Below, piece after piece: positions 33,210-43,000 of a stretch of 64,000 nucleotides of DNA. The stretch comes from Alentia gelatinosa (taxonomy: Eukaryota > Annelida > Polychaeta > Phyllodocida > Polynoidae), in the NCBI GenBank assembly GCA_950022655.1, contig OX465582.1, positions 89,867,801-89,931,800 of the forward strand, in the 5' to 3' direction. Numbering within the stretch: the first letter of the stretch is position 1; every line of letters starts with the position of its first letter. Under the pieces are notes generated by a model that saw nothing but the letters and a program-made list of their open reading frames with translations, was not told the DNA's origin and did no database searches. Both the position numbers and the translations under genes were made by a program.

Positions 33210-33930
33210 TCCTGTATCCTGGAGGAGTAATACAAGGACTGAAACCTGTATCACGGTCAGGAGGGGTGGGGTAGATGGAGGGGTACAGGTAGACTGGCTC
33301 CAGTCTCTGCATCCTATGGCTACCCTCCTTGCTGGGATACAGGGACTGGTACAATCGGTAATGGTGTTGGCTTTCTGGCGTTCTTTAGCTCCAGTATTCC
33401 TAACACTCACCATACAGATATCCTGGCTACTGGTCAGGATATCTGCTGGGAGATTCAATCGAGTCAAAGTCAGGAGCAGGCAAAATTTATTGCTATGACA
33501 ACACAGGTGACCAGGGAACTGGAGGAGGGGAGGGGGAGGGGTAGGAGGTATAGGGTTACGTGGAGCAGCTTGGGGCCATAAACAGGAGATTCCATTCATA
33601 GTGGACAAGTCTTTGATTCATGATTCATGTTCTTAATCTAAGTACAGGGACTGAAGCCTGTATCATGGTGAGGAGGGGTGGGGTAGGTGGAGGGGTACAG
33701 GAAATGAAGCCAGTATTACAGAAAGGAGGAGTGGGGTAGATCTATCACGGAAAAGAGGGGTTGGGTAGGTGGGGGGGTACAGGGGGGGTACAGGGACTGA
33801 AGTAGGTGGGGGGGGTACAGGGACTGAAGCATGTATCATGGTGAGGAGGGGTGGGGTAGATGGAGGGGTACAGGGACTGATGCCTCTATCACGGTGAGGA
33901 GGGGTGTGGTAGATGGAGGGGTACAGGGAC
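33210..33930. repeat. 53-bp minisatellite, left part
   Basis: Imperfect units of the form GGGACTGAAGCCTGTATCA.GGTGAGGAGGGGTGGGGTAGATGGAGGGGTACA at 33640-33930, with a diverged unit near 33236. The array is interrupted at 33931 by the LINE and resumes at 39848. Confidence 0.85.
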
Positions 33931-34439
33931 TTTTTTTTTTGTTTTTTTTTGTTGGTACTTTTTATTAGGGAAAATGGCTTATACATTTTATACACTGGAT
34001 TCGGCATTACTGCCGTTCTTCCATCTGGGCCCTCTGTAGTTGTACATTCTGGTCACATTTATGGCGTTCGATGTTTTCCAATCCAGTAGTTCACATTTTA
34101 CTTTTCCCAGTAGTACATCGAGGTGAGAAATGAATAGATGGGATGTAAATGGATGACAATATTCGACAAATTCAGTGAAAGTTGGTTGGTCCACTTAAAG
34201 AGATTCTAATACATACTTTGGCCAACATGTTATTAACAGTTGTAGATACATCCTCCATATCCTCTATTAGAGAAGTAAATTAAATATGGAAAACGTTTGT
34301 AGTATACTTCAGTACAGGTAGTGATAGTATATTTTATCTCAATTAAATAGGTATTGGATACATAAATAAGTATGCCTCACATTTTATAGGATAGGAGCAA
34401 CAATTCAATACAGGTAGTAAATATAGCGTTTGTGATATT

Positions 34440-34860
34440 CAGTTGCAGACAGAAACTGATTGGGTCTTATGGTCTTATCACTCAACTTCTTCGATTGCAC
34501 ATTACGTCCAGTTGCACTCACAATCTGGTGTAATTATACAGTAGAAAAAACCTTCGTTTTTTATCCTTTATCAGTTGCAGTCACAATCTGATACTTTCCC
34601 AGTTGACTAGTTGCAGACACAATCTAGTGGTTTTGTAGCTGGATCATAAGCACCATATTCTAAATACTAAACATAATTTATTTGGTATACAGTAGAAAAA
34701 AAAAGAAAAAAAAAAGACCTTCGTTTTTTATCCTTTATCAGTTGCAGTCACAATCTGATACTTTCCCAGATGACTAGTTGCAGACACAATCTAGCGGTTT
34801 TGTAGCTGGATCATAAGCACCCTATTCTAAATATTAGACATAATTTATTTGATATACACA
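34440..34860 (-). repeat. Tandemly duplicated 3' end of the LINE with 16-bp motifs
   Basis: About 150 bp (CAGTAGAAAA... ACCTTCGTTTTTTATCCTTT ... GTTTTGTAGCTGGATCATAAGCACC...TAATTTATTTG) at about 34541-34690 is repeated at 34690-34860, overlapping the end of the RT ORF. Each copy has two versions of GTTGCAG[T/A]CACAATCT (34574, 34610, 34741, 34777). A third form (GTTGCACTCACAATCT) is at 34511 and a decayed one at 34442. Two more copies lie between ORFs at 39019 and 39101. Confidence 0.75.
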
Positions 34861-37640
34861 GTTTGGATATTCCTTTTTAACTCTTTTCTTGAAGACTTTT
34901 TTGGTTTCTAGATTGGAGTATACTGGTTTTAATAAATTCCATAACTTAATTCCTCTGAGGTAAAACGACCTCTCGAAACCATTATAGTTTGATTTAGGTT
35001 CAATTAGTTTTAGTCCATCGTTCCTTCTAGTTGGGAGGTTTCTATCGTCTATTAGATCTACATCCTTAGTTAAATCATAAGCATAATACAATAGGTGAAC
35101 ATTTCTGCGATCCTCGAGTATATTTAGTTTCGATGCATGATGTAGTTCTTCAGTGTTCATGCGGGGGTTAGGGCCTAATTTAATCGAATATATAATTCTG
35201 AGTATTTTGTTTTGAAGTAACTGTAGGTCATTCTTTTCATACTGAGTGATAGGGGCATGTACATAGTCGCAATAATCGAGATACGGTAAGATAAAGCTTT
35301 TATAGACCAGTAAGGCAGTTTTGGGGGAAACAAGTTGTCTTATTTTCCTGAGAAGATACACCTTGTTATTCACCCTTTGTTTCATATTTTTTCTATGGTC
35401 AATAAATTTCAGGTTCGAGTCTATCAATAGTCCGAGGTAATTATAACTTTTTACTTCCTCTAGGGGATATCCTTTAAGTTTGACTGTAGGCCGTTCATTG
35501 GTCTTATCATAAAACATTACTTGTGTCTTTTTTCATTGATTGTTAAGATGTTGTCGTCACACCAAGTTTGTACTACAGGCAACACTAGGTTCATGTCAAA
35601 AACGTTACTAGTAGTTATGATAGTGTCATCTGCGTATAGTGACAGATTACAGGGGAGTCCCTCTAGGTAAGGGGCCAAACTGTTGATATATATCAAAAAC
35701 AGGGTCGGACCCAATACGGATCCCTGTGGTATTCCATAAGTTACTTTTATTGGTTTGGAAATTGTCCCATCTAGCATGGTAGTCTGAATACAATTAGTCA
35801 AATATTCTTTAAACCATAAACATGTGAAATTAGTAAGGCCTATGTTATGTAGTTTTTTAATCATTAGATCATGTGAGACAGTATCAAACGCTTTTTTGAA
35901 GTCTAAATAAACGGTTATGGGTCTATTGCCATGGTTAAGTTCATTATAAATTTCTGATAGATAGTTATTGATGGCTGTATTAGTCGATCTATTTTCTCTA
36001 AAACCATGTTGGGCCTCTGTTATTATATTATTTCCTTCTAAGTAGTCTTTTAATCGTTTGTTAATTATCTTCTCTAGGAGCTTGCCTGGTATCGGGAGTA
36101 AACTAATGGGTCTAAGATTATTTACTAACTTAATATTACCTTTTTTGGGAAAAGGGATAACAAGCGAAGTTTTCCATTGTTCGGGTATTTTCTGTTGCCT
36201 TAAAATTGTGTTGAAAAGTATTAAGAGTTTATCTAGTGCCGATAGGAACGCTGTTTTAAATATATGTGATCTTATGTTTTTTACACTTGATGCTTTATTA
36301 AAATCTACTTTTTTGATAGCATCTATCACCTCTTTAATGGTTAAGTCATTCTCAAGTATATTCGTCCCATTTGCATGTTCAACCTGTTGTAATGGAATTA
36401 ATTTAGCTAAGTCTCCACCTATATGAGCAAAATATTCGTTGATAACGTCAGCTCTATCCTTTCCTACAATTGTTTGTTTCGTCTTTGGGTGAATAATATC
36501 GCCTATACTGGGGGCATTTTCTTTGGGTAATACTTTACGTATTCCCCGCCAGAATTTTTTACTATCTCCATTATGATCCTCAGTCAGCTTATTTATAGCT
36601 ATTTTTTTATGATGACGGATTATTGCCTGGGTTCTATTTTTGTGGAATTTTGCAATTCGCCAATCATCCACACTATTAGTGCGGTGTGCTTTTTTACTGG
36701 AGTAGTCTCTGGAGTCTATTACCTCTGCATTAAACCACAAGGGTTTGTTATCACTAATATAAAAGTCCTTTATAGGGGCGGTTTTGTGGAGTGCATACTC
36801 AATATTTTTTAACATTCGGTTCCACAACCAGTTTGGGTCTTTCTCAACATTATAGTCGGTCCAATTCGAATCTAAATATAGGTCCATAAAATTTTGGCGA
36901 TCAAAATTTTTGTATATTCTTGCTCTAATCTTTCTTTTAGGGATCTTATTCCGTATACACTTAAGAACTACGAAAACCGGTAGGTGGTCTTTAACCACAA
37001 ACTCGATTGTTCCATAGTAGCTTATATGCTGGCAATTCGTGTATACGTGGTCTATTATTGTCTTAGTAGTTGGCGTAATTCGAGTTGGGGTATTTATAAG
37101 CTGTGATAGGTCGTGTGTATTACAAAAACGATCTATATGGTTCTTTTTCAATGCTTTATCAAGTACATCTATATTAACATCGCCCATTATAATAATATTC
37201 TTGGGCCGCTCATAGTTAGAGATAATATGTGTTAATTGGTCATAAAATATTGTTGGGCTGGTCCGGGGTGGTTTGTAGCAATTGACTAATAAGTATTTCA
37301 CTGTACCTTGTACTAGTTATAGAGTCAGGAGTTCATAATCTTCAGTTATTATGGAGGAAGCTAACATTTGTTCAAACTGAAGCGCCTCTTTGACATAAAT
37401 AATTAGCCCCCCACCTTTTTTGTTCACGTGAGGCTTGCGATCTAGTCTCAGTATTTTATATCCCTCTATACTTATAAACGAATTTGGCATTAAGGGATCC
37501 AGCCAACTCTCGGAAATCATTAGGATGTCAAATGTTTTTACTATGATTGACACATTCTCTAGGTTCGGATATAGACTCCAGACGTTTATACTTGCCAGCT
37601 TAAGACCTTTTAATGATTCAATGTCATGGAGCATCAACAT
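34834..37640 (-). pseudogene. LINE ORF: AP-type endonuclease and reverse transcriptase, with one stop and one frameshift
   Basis: The endonuclease part starts at 37640 (ASINVWSL, DILMISESWLD, then GGGLIIYV). A TAA at 37317-37319 interrupts it; the same frame continues (GDVNIDVLD, then KDHLPVFV where the catalytic SDH would be). Reverse transcriptase follows, with LRPISLLP, TEAQHGFRENRST, VYLDFKKAFDTVSH, YGIPQGSVLGPTLFLIYIN and SLYADDT (catalytic motif). At about 35517 the frame shifts in a run of A's (an apparent 1-nt loss) and the thumb/C-terminal region (SYNYLGLLID, KAARIIY-like ILRIIYSI) continues to 34834. The endonuclease would nick DNA and the RT copy the RNA in place. In this copy the lesions, and K for S at the SDH position, suggest inactivity. 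Confidence 0.9.
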
Positions 37641-37842
37641 AATATCATCCTTTTTGTGGTTACAATGGTTAGGTCATTAACAGAGTCTTTCGTAGACCAT
37701 AATAGGACAAAACATGACGTAAAAGAGGGATGAGGTGGTGAAAATAAGATAACTGACCTTAAACAACAAATTTTTTTAAAAGTACAATGACTACGGTTAA
37801 GGAGGCTGCTCCGCCTCTTATTACTTATGCTTGCTTTATACA

Positions 37843-38926
37843 TCAGAAGAGGTAAGTGTCCCACATTTTTTCATATAAACACTGGTCAATAGTAGTGACC
37901 ATAGATCGAGCTGCATCAGTGGATAGATGGCATCCATCATAGAGTTTGTCATATCGATGTGATGTTCTGCCTCGCCCCATGCTCTTGTGGAAGGGAGAGG
38001 CAATCCAGGGTGTAGGCAGGACATTTGAATGGTTGAATCTGGATATCTCGTTGTTCAGCAGTACTATTACTTGGTTTAGATCTTTTTGTTGCGGGTGAGT
38101 TTCGGCGCTCTTGGGTGCTGGTTCTTTTGGTACATGGTTTTTGGGTTTATATTTGCTGTTGTATTTTATCAAGTCCATTCCGATTATAGGGAGAAAGACA
38201 GTTTTCTTTGCAGTATTTTTCCATATATCACTATAAGAACTAGCCACTTTCTCCATGATTGATGTGACAAGTTCGTCGACATTGTCGTTACTTAAGAAAA
38301 CATCCTTTGTTACTTTGTTTTTGTATGTCACATTACATATTCCCGCAAAGACAAGTACAATGTCCGGGTTCAGATTATTAGCTAGCTGTACTGCATGTGG
38401 TGTCAGCTCCTCAATGCCCAGACCCAGAGGAGGTGTGAAGCGCAGCGCCCCCTATAGGGACCCAAGTCATATATGCGATCGCGGCAGGGTTCAAGGCGCC
38501 ACTTTCAAACCTGCCAGCAGAGGGGAAGGAGCTCTTGAGAATGGACTGTGTGAGGCTTCTAAGCCATAGCCTATGTGAAATAAGGCTGTATTCAACAATA
38601 CCAAACAGCCATAAAACGTGGAGCTCTATTGAGCTCTATTGTGGTTTGGAGTACATTAGATATCACTCTATCAATATCTGAAAAGATTTTTGATAGAGCT
38701 CTAACAGTTTGTATGTTGTAGCTGTTATTAAATAGCCTATTTTAGTATAGGAATCCGCATTCAGCTGTCATTTGAGACCATGCCAAGACGATAGGGGGCA
38801 CTACGCTTCACGCCTCCTCTGGCCCAGACCAGAGAAAGCATATACATCCAGGTTAATGTTTGTATCATTAATCATATACGGTTTTATGTTATAAGCACGA
38901 GAATCTCCGATCAGTAATGCTCTCAT
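37843..38926 (-). pseudogene. LINE ORF: SGNH/GDSL-type hydrolase, interrupted by a MITE
   Basis: Coding parts 38926-38831 and 38424-37843, separated by an inserted element plus its target duplication. Without the insert the frame is continuous, 678 nt or 225 residues plus stop. Blocks of the SGNH fold are all visible: LLIGDSRA near residue 5 (nucleophile Ser), a Gly in block II (FSGLG, about 31-35), AGICN (block III, GxxN, about 61-65) and DGCHLS near the C-terminus (Asp-x-x-His). Related esterase domains are known in ORF1 of CR1-type LINEs, where they may help membrane or RNP interaction. Start chosen at the ATG just before the nucleophile block. The NADAR ORF ends 212 bp upstream and the EN-RT ORF begins about 200 bp downstream. 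Confidence 0.75.
38416..38830. mobile_element. MITE with 31-bp TIRs and 9-bp target duplication inside the SGNH ORF
   Basis: The element 38425-38821 begins CAGAGGAGGTGTGAAGCG and ends with the near-perfect inverse CGCTTCACGCCTCCTCTG; about 31 terminal bases match. GCCCAGACC flanks both sides (38416-38424 and 38822-38830). The 9-bp duplication points to a Mutator-like element; an hAT element (8 bp) is the alternative, since CAGAG ends are seen there. No transposase. Confidence 0.8.
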
Positions 38927-39138
38927 TATGATTCAAGAGTGTGACAACCTTGGTTATTTAGTAATCAATAGGTTTCTCTCAGGGTAAGTAAGATCACACA
39001 AATAGAAACAGTGGGAGAGTTGCAGTCACAATCTCTTCACGGTCTACACAATGTAAACTCTATACACAACTAGATGAGGAAATAGGTAAGGTGCAGGTGA
39101 GTTGCAGTCACAATCTCACCGAGGTTTGGGTAGTCTCT

Positions 39139-39780
39139 TTATACAGTATTGTCGGTTGTTTCTTGTTGTTCTGCTCTGGCTTGGTTAACTTCTTGATTGG
39201 GTTGGCCTGTGTTATTGGGGACCGCGTTCACATCCACATCCACTTGAGCTGCTAGGGGGTTGTCTGTAGGTTCGTCCTCGTCCTCCTCGTATATCGTACC
39301 ACGCCGCAATTCAGCCCGGATCTCCGTGAGTAAGGCTCCTGCTACATTATTCCCTTTAAATGTGCCGAGGTGTAGTTCGGTTGATTGGAGGTTGCAGCCA
39401 GTCCCCCAGTATGTATCAAGCGTGGCCTCGTACAGCTTCCGTGAGCCTGTTTCCAGAAGTTTAACCTTCAGGTTGGGGTTTTGCTTAAACTTCAGGTAAT
39501 TGAGGCGTCTAAGCTGTTCTTCGGCCACACCTTGCCATTCTTTGGTTTCAAGTGGCTTGGTAATTCTCTTGGCGACATATGGGTCTTTAGTGCTCAGTAC
39601 CTGGATTGCTACTTCTGGGGCATTCGCGAACTCAGCCTTTTGAAAGCAGTAAGCCTGTTCGACCGAACTAAACTCGTACCCGTCCATGGTGATCGGTGCC
39701 TGATACATGTGGGACAGCGGGGCGTGTTGACTCTGGTATGCAACAAATTGTGGTGTCACCTTTGTTTTGCATTTTTCCAT
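39139..39780 (-). CDS. LINE first ORF: NADAR-domain protein
   Basis: 213 residues from ATG 39780, uninterrupted. It contains the NADAR pattern: PLSHMY (about 22), YEFSSVEQAYCFQKAEF (about 35-51, with the conserved glutamate), KEWQGVAEEQLRRLNYLKFKQNP (about 80-102), ETGSRKLYEATLDTYWGTG (about 110-128) and GNNVAGALLTEIR (about 144-156). A charged low-complexity tail follows (EEDEDEPT..., then N/Q-rich). NADAR enzymes cleave ADP-ribose N-glycosidic bonds and some reverse guanine ADP-ribosylation; that is family knowledge, not shown here. It lies at the position where LINEs carry ORF1, 67 bp from the 5' end of the element, on the same strand as SGNH and EN-RT. All key motifs look intact, in contrast to the Polinton NADAR at 2107-2619. 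Confidence 0.75.
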   Translation of the reverse strand: MEKCKTKVTPQFVAYQSQHAPLSHMYQAPITMDGYEFSSVEQAYCFQKAEFANAPEVAIQVLSTKDPYVAKRITKPLETKEWQGVAEEQLRRLNYLKFKQNPNLKVKLLETGSRKLYEATLDTYWGTGCNLQSTELHLGTFKGNNVAGALLTEIRAELRRGTIYEEDEDEPTDNPLAAQVDVDVNAVPNNTGQPNQEVNQARAEQQETTDNTV

Positions 39781-39847
39781 ACTTATCTCGCTAGGGAGTC
39801 TGTGAAGGGCGCTATGGGGATAATATTTCCCCTGGTGTACGATCCCC

Positions 39848-40095
39848 TGAAGCCTGTATCATGGTGAGGAGGGGTGTGGTAGATGGAGGGGTACAGGGAC
39901 TGAAGCCAGTATCACAGTGAGGAGGAGTGGGGTAGGTGGAAGGGTACAGGGACTGAAGCCAGTATCACAGTGAGGAGGGGTGGGGTAGGTGGAGGGGTAC
40001 AGGGACTGAAGCCTGTATCACAGTGAGGAGGGGTGGGGTAGATAGAGGGGTACAGGGACTGAAGCCTGTATCACGGCGAGGAGGGGTGGGGTAAA
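39848..40095. repeat. 53-bp minisatellite, right part
   Basis: Continues the array at 33640-33930 in the same register after the LINE: about five units with GGGACTGAAGCC.GTATCA..GTGAGGAGGGGTGGGGTAG.T.GAGGGGTACA. Confidence 0.85.
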
Positions 40096-43000
40096 TCAAA
40101 TGAACAATCATTGGCTCTATTTGCACCAATATATATACAAATCAAAAGTCTAATATGCTTATCTGGCATAAATATGAATCACAATTCAGTTTTTAATTGA
40201 CAACATCTAAAAATTACCAGGTGGCGGCACTGTGTATTGTCAGAAATGCCTCTAAGTTGCATGGCAGATTTCAAAGAAAGGTTTGATGATGAAGATGAGG
40301 GATGGCACTTAACTGGATGAAAGAGTAATAGCATTTCGACTTGTATAAGTTCATTGTGAGTGAAAAAGTCCTGATATCTTACACAAAAAGATATAAACAC
40401 CTTGCAATATGCTTTAGTTGAAGTTATTACGATAACAGACAAAACATATACACTTTATAACATCACAGTTTGATTTTTATTGAAATAGAGGACATGGATT
40501 AAAAATTCGTCCAAAAAAGACTAATCTATAAAATAGATGACATAGGAGCTTTAGAGGACATCTGTGCGGCCTGGTGGATGTGTGTATGGGTGGAGGAGTC
40601 TAAAGTAAGGTCATACCCTGTACCTTCCTAAGACCCTTCCACTCAGACTGCGTAAGGTGTAAGAGTTGTATACAGGGATGAAAGTCAGGACTAGGGAAAA
40701 AGTTGGAAATGGAAAACCTTTCCATACCATCATCTATAATGTGAAAGTAAACAAGAGCCAGTGGGGAAACCCCTTCTCAACCAATAAAAGGAAATCCTAA
40801 TGCTTATGCTACATTTACACCAGTTTCAGGTATGTGAAGGATTGGCCTTTGATATAGCAGTAAATCTACCACTGCTGGGTGTGAAGGAACCAGTGGCCCC
40901 AGTAGAGTGTAAGTGGTGACTGATGCAATAAAAGCAACTCACTGTCCATGAGATATGTGAACGACTGTAACTCACCGTGGCCACTGGCGGTGTATGTGAA
41001 GCTCTGTCAAAAAATCTGCCATGGCAGTCCTGGTCATCCCTGGTGACTAATGAGAATCTGGACTGCCAGGGCAGACCGAAGGAGGTCCCAGTGCGCCATA
41101 ATTTACCGGGCCATGATATGGGGGCAGACTAAGGACTTCTGGTTAGCACTACGGCCTATGGGAACTTGTGCCGGACATACCATTAAAGTGTCCTGCAGCA
41201 GAGGGAGTTGGCGCACTGGGACTGCTGGGGCTGCTTGGAAACTGGTGTAAACGCGGCATAACCCTAAGCCAGCGATTGCTCTGCTGGCCAGTGCACCCAA
41301 GCTGGTGCCATCCAAAAAGGTTGGAAAAGTATGGGATGTCTTGGGTGTCTGCAGCTCACTAGCTAGTGGGTGTTCTAGCAAGGCAGGGCTGCCTGCTAGC
41401 TGCTGACAACAGCCTTGGTTCAGCAGGGCTTCAGTGCACCCCAATTGTGTAAACAGTGAAGTTTCATCATGATTGAGAAGAGTTTGATTTCCGTCATTTG
41501 TCAGAAGACTTTCATCCCTGTATAGTATATGTATTAGAGTTTAAAGGTGTAAAAGTACATATATATATATAGATAGGTGTAGGCAAAGATGTAATAATCA
41601 TGAACAAGTATATAATGAGCAGTAAGAGAATCCAAACATTTAATCCATGAAATCGCAAAATGTTTCTTGATAGGTTTACCTATAAACCTTATATATAACG
41701 GCCAGCCTGTAGACAAGAATGACCATCAGTATTATCTACAGAAATACCTGTTCAAGTATGAAGAAAATGACAGGTACATAAGAGAAAACTCAGAATATAT
41801 ACTGCTTTGTCTAGAAGATCCATGATTAGGAATTATTAAAACCGACACAAAGTTACAAGACAAGAAGTTACATGTTGTTCTCAAGTGTAAATACATTGTA
41901 GAACAATTGAATGTATAAGATTCAATGATACAACAGTTTCTCCCTTTCAGGGAAAGATTTTTTCCACAAAGCTGACATATGCAAATAAGTAACTTTTGAC
42001 TAATACATTTGCCAATTTAAGTATTTATAATTGGTCATTGAGTGTTAAATTGAAGATCAATCAATACAATAAACAGCATGTTATTCGCTTCACGAACTTC
42101 AACAAATCAACCAGCCACAGCTGGGTTCTATTGTTATATTACCGCATAAAACTGACTAGTTATCTGGTAACAAGCCTCTCATCTTATATCAATATTATCG
42201 AATATTAAATACTCTCAAACCAATTATTTGTATAATTGATTAATGAGATGTGGCAATAACACCTATATGGCAAACTGATGCTACCTAGATGATACATAAT
42301 AATAGGGGGAAAAAAGCAAAAATTGTATAATAAGCTCCTGGAGAATGTACCTAACCTACTGATATATAATGTATATATGGATACTGTATTTATAAAATTT
42401 CAAACTGCAATAACTGTTTATAAAAAGAGATCATTGCTGTATAATATACATTTACAGATTATGCTTGAAATGACTGCGTAGACATTGACACTAATAATCT
42501 ATATATCTTTATATCAATACCTGTAAGTGCATCAATTCTAATTCAATAATCTTAGAATTTTATTTGTTTCTAGAACCTGGAATGTTTACTTCATAAATAT
42601 CAAAATTGTTGTCACTCTATGCTGACTTATGATACAGGTAAGAAATGTATCTGAATATATTAGATATACAATATCTAAAAACAAAGACACATGTTTTTGA
42701 AAGGAATCTAGAACCAATCTACACATCCCATTAATAAGCGCCCAAGTGAACCCACTAAACCATAGATACCTGTGCTCAAAACATCATTTCCAGAGGCCAG
42801 CAAGAATGCGGCTTGATGCTAAAGCCATGGAGGTTTGAAGCTAGAATTTTTCTGTCTCATTGTTACTATTGAAGTGTACTTTACTACAATTGTCCCTGAA
42901 TAAGTTTGTCTCAAATCTACAATGACAATTGTTGAGTGTATCAAAAATATGCATTTTATAAGATTGGGGAATATAATACAAGACATATAATCTTGAACCT

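Larger units (their letters stand above)
33931..39847 (-). mobile_element. Near-full-length LINE with NADAR, SGNH and EN-RT ORFs
   Basis: On the - strand the element starts at about 39847 and ends in a poly(A) tail (T-runs at 33931-33950 on the + strand). ORFs in order: NADAR (39780-39139), SGNH hydrolase (38926-37843, split by a MITE), endonuclease-reverse transcriptase (37640-34834, two lesions). The target is the 53-bp minisatellite: joining 33930 to 39848 restores a repeat unit exactly, with no visible target-site duplication. RT motifs place it in the broad CR1/L2-Jockey range; the clade was not determined. Confidence 0.85.

Noticed and set aside
33640..40095. CRISPR-like array (regular 53-bp repeats)
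   Set aside because: Units are contiguous with no unique spacers, no cas genes are present, and the genome is eukaryotic. It is a minisatellite.
41050..41444. Overlapping ORFs of 64-113 residues
   Set aside because: No recognisable domain, no splice context; both strands are open because of local GC content.
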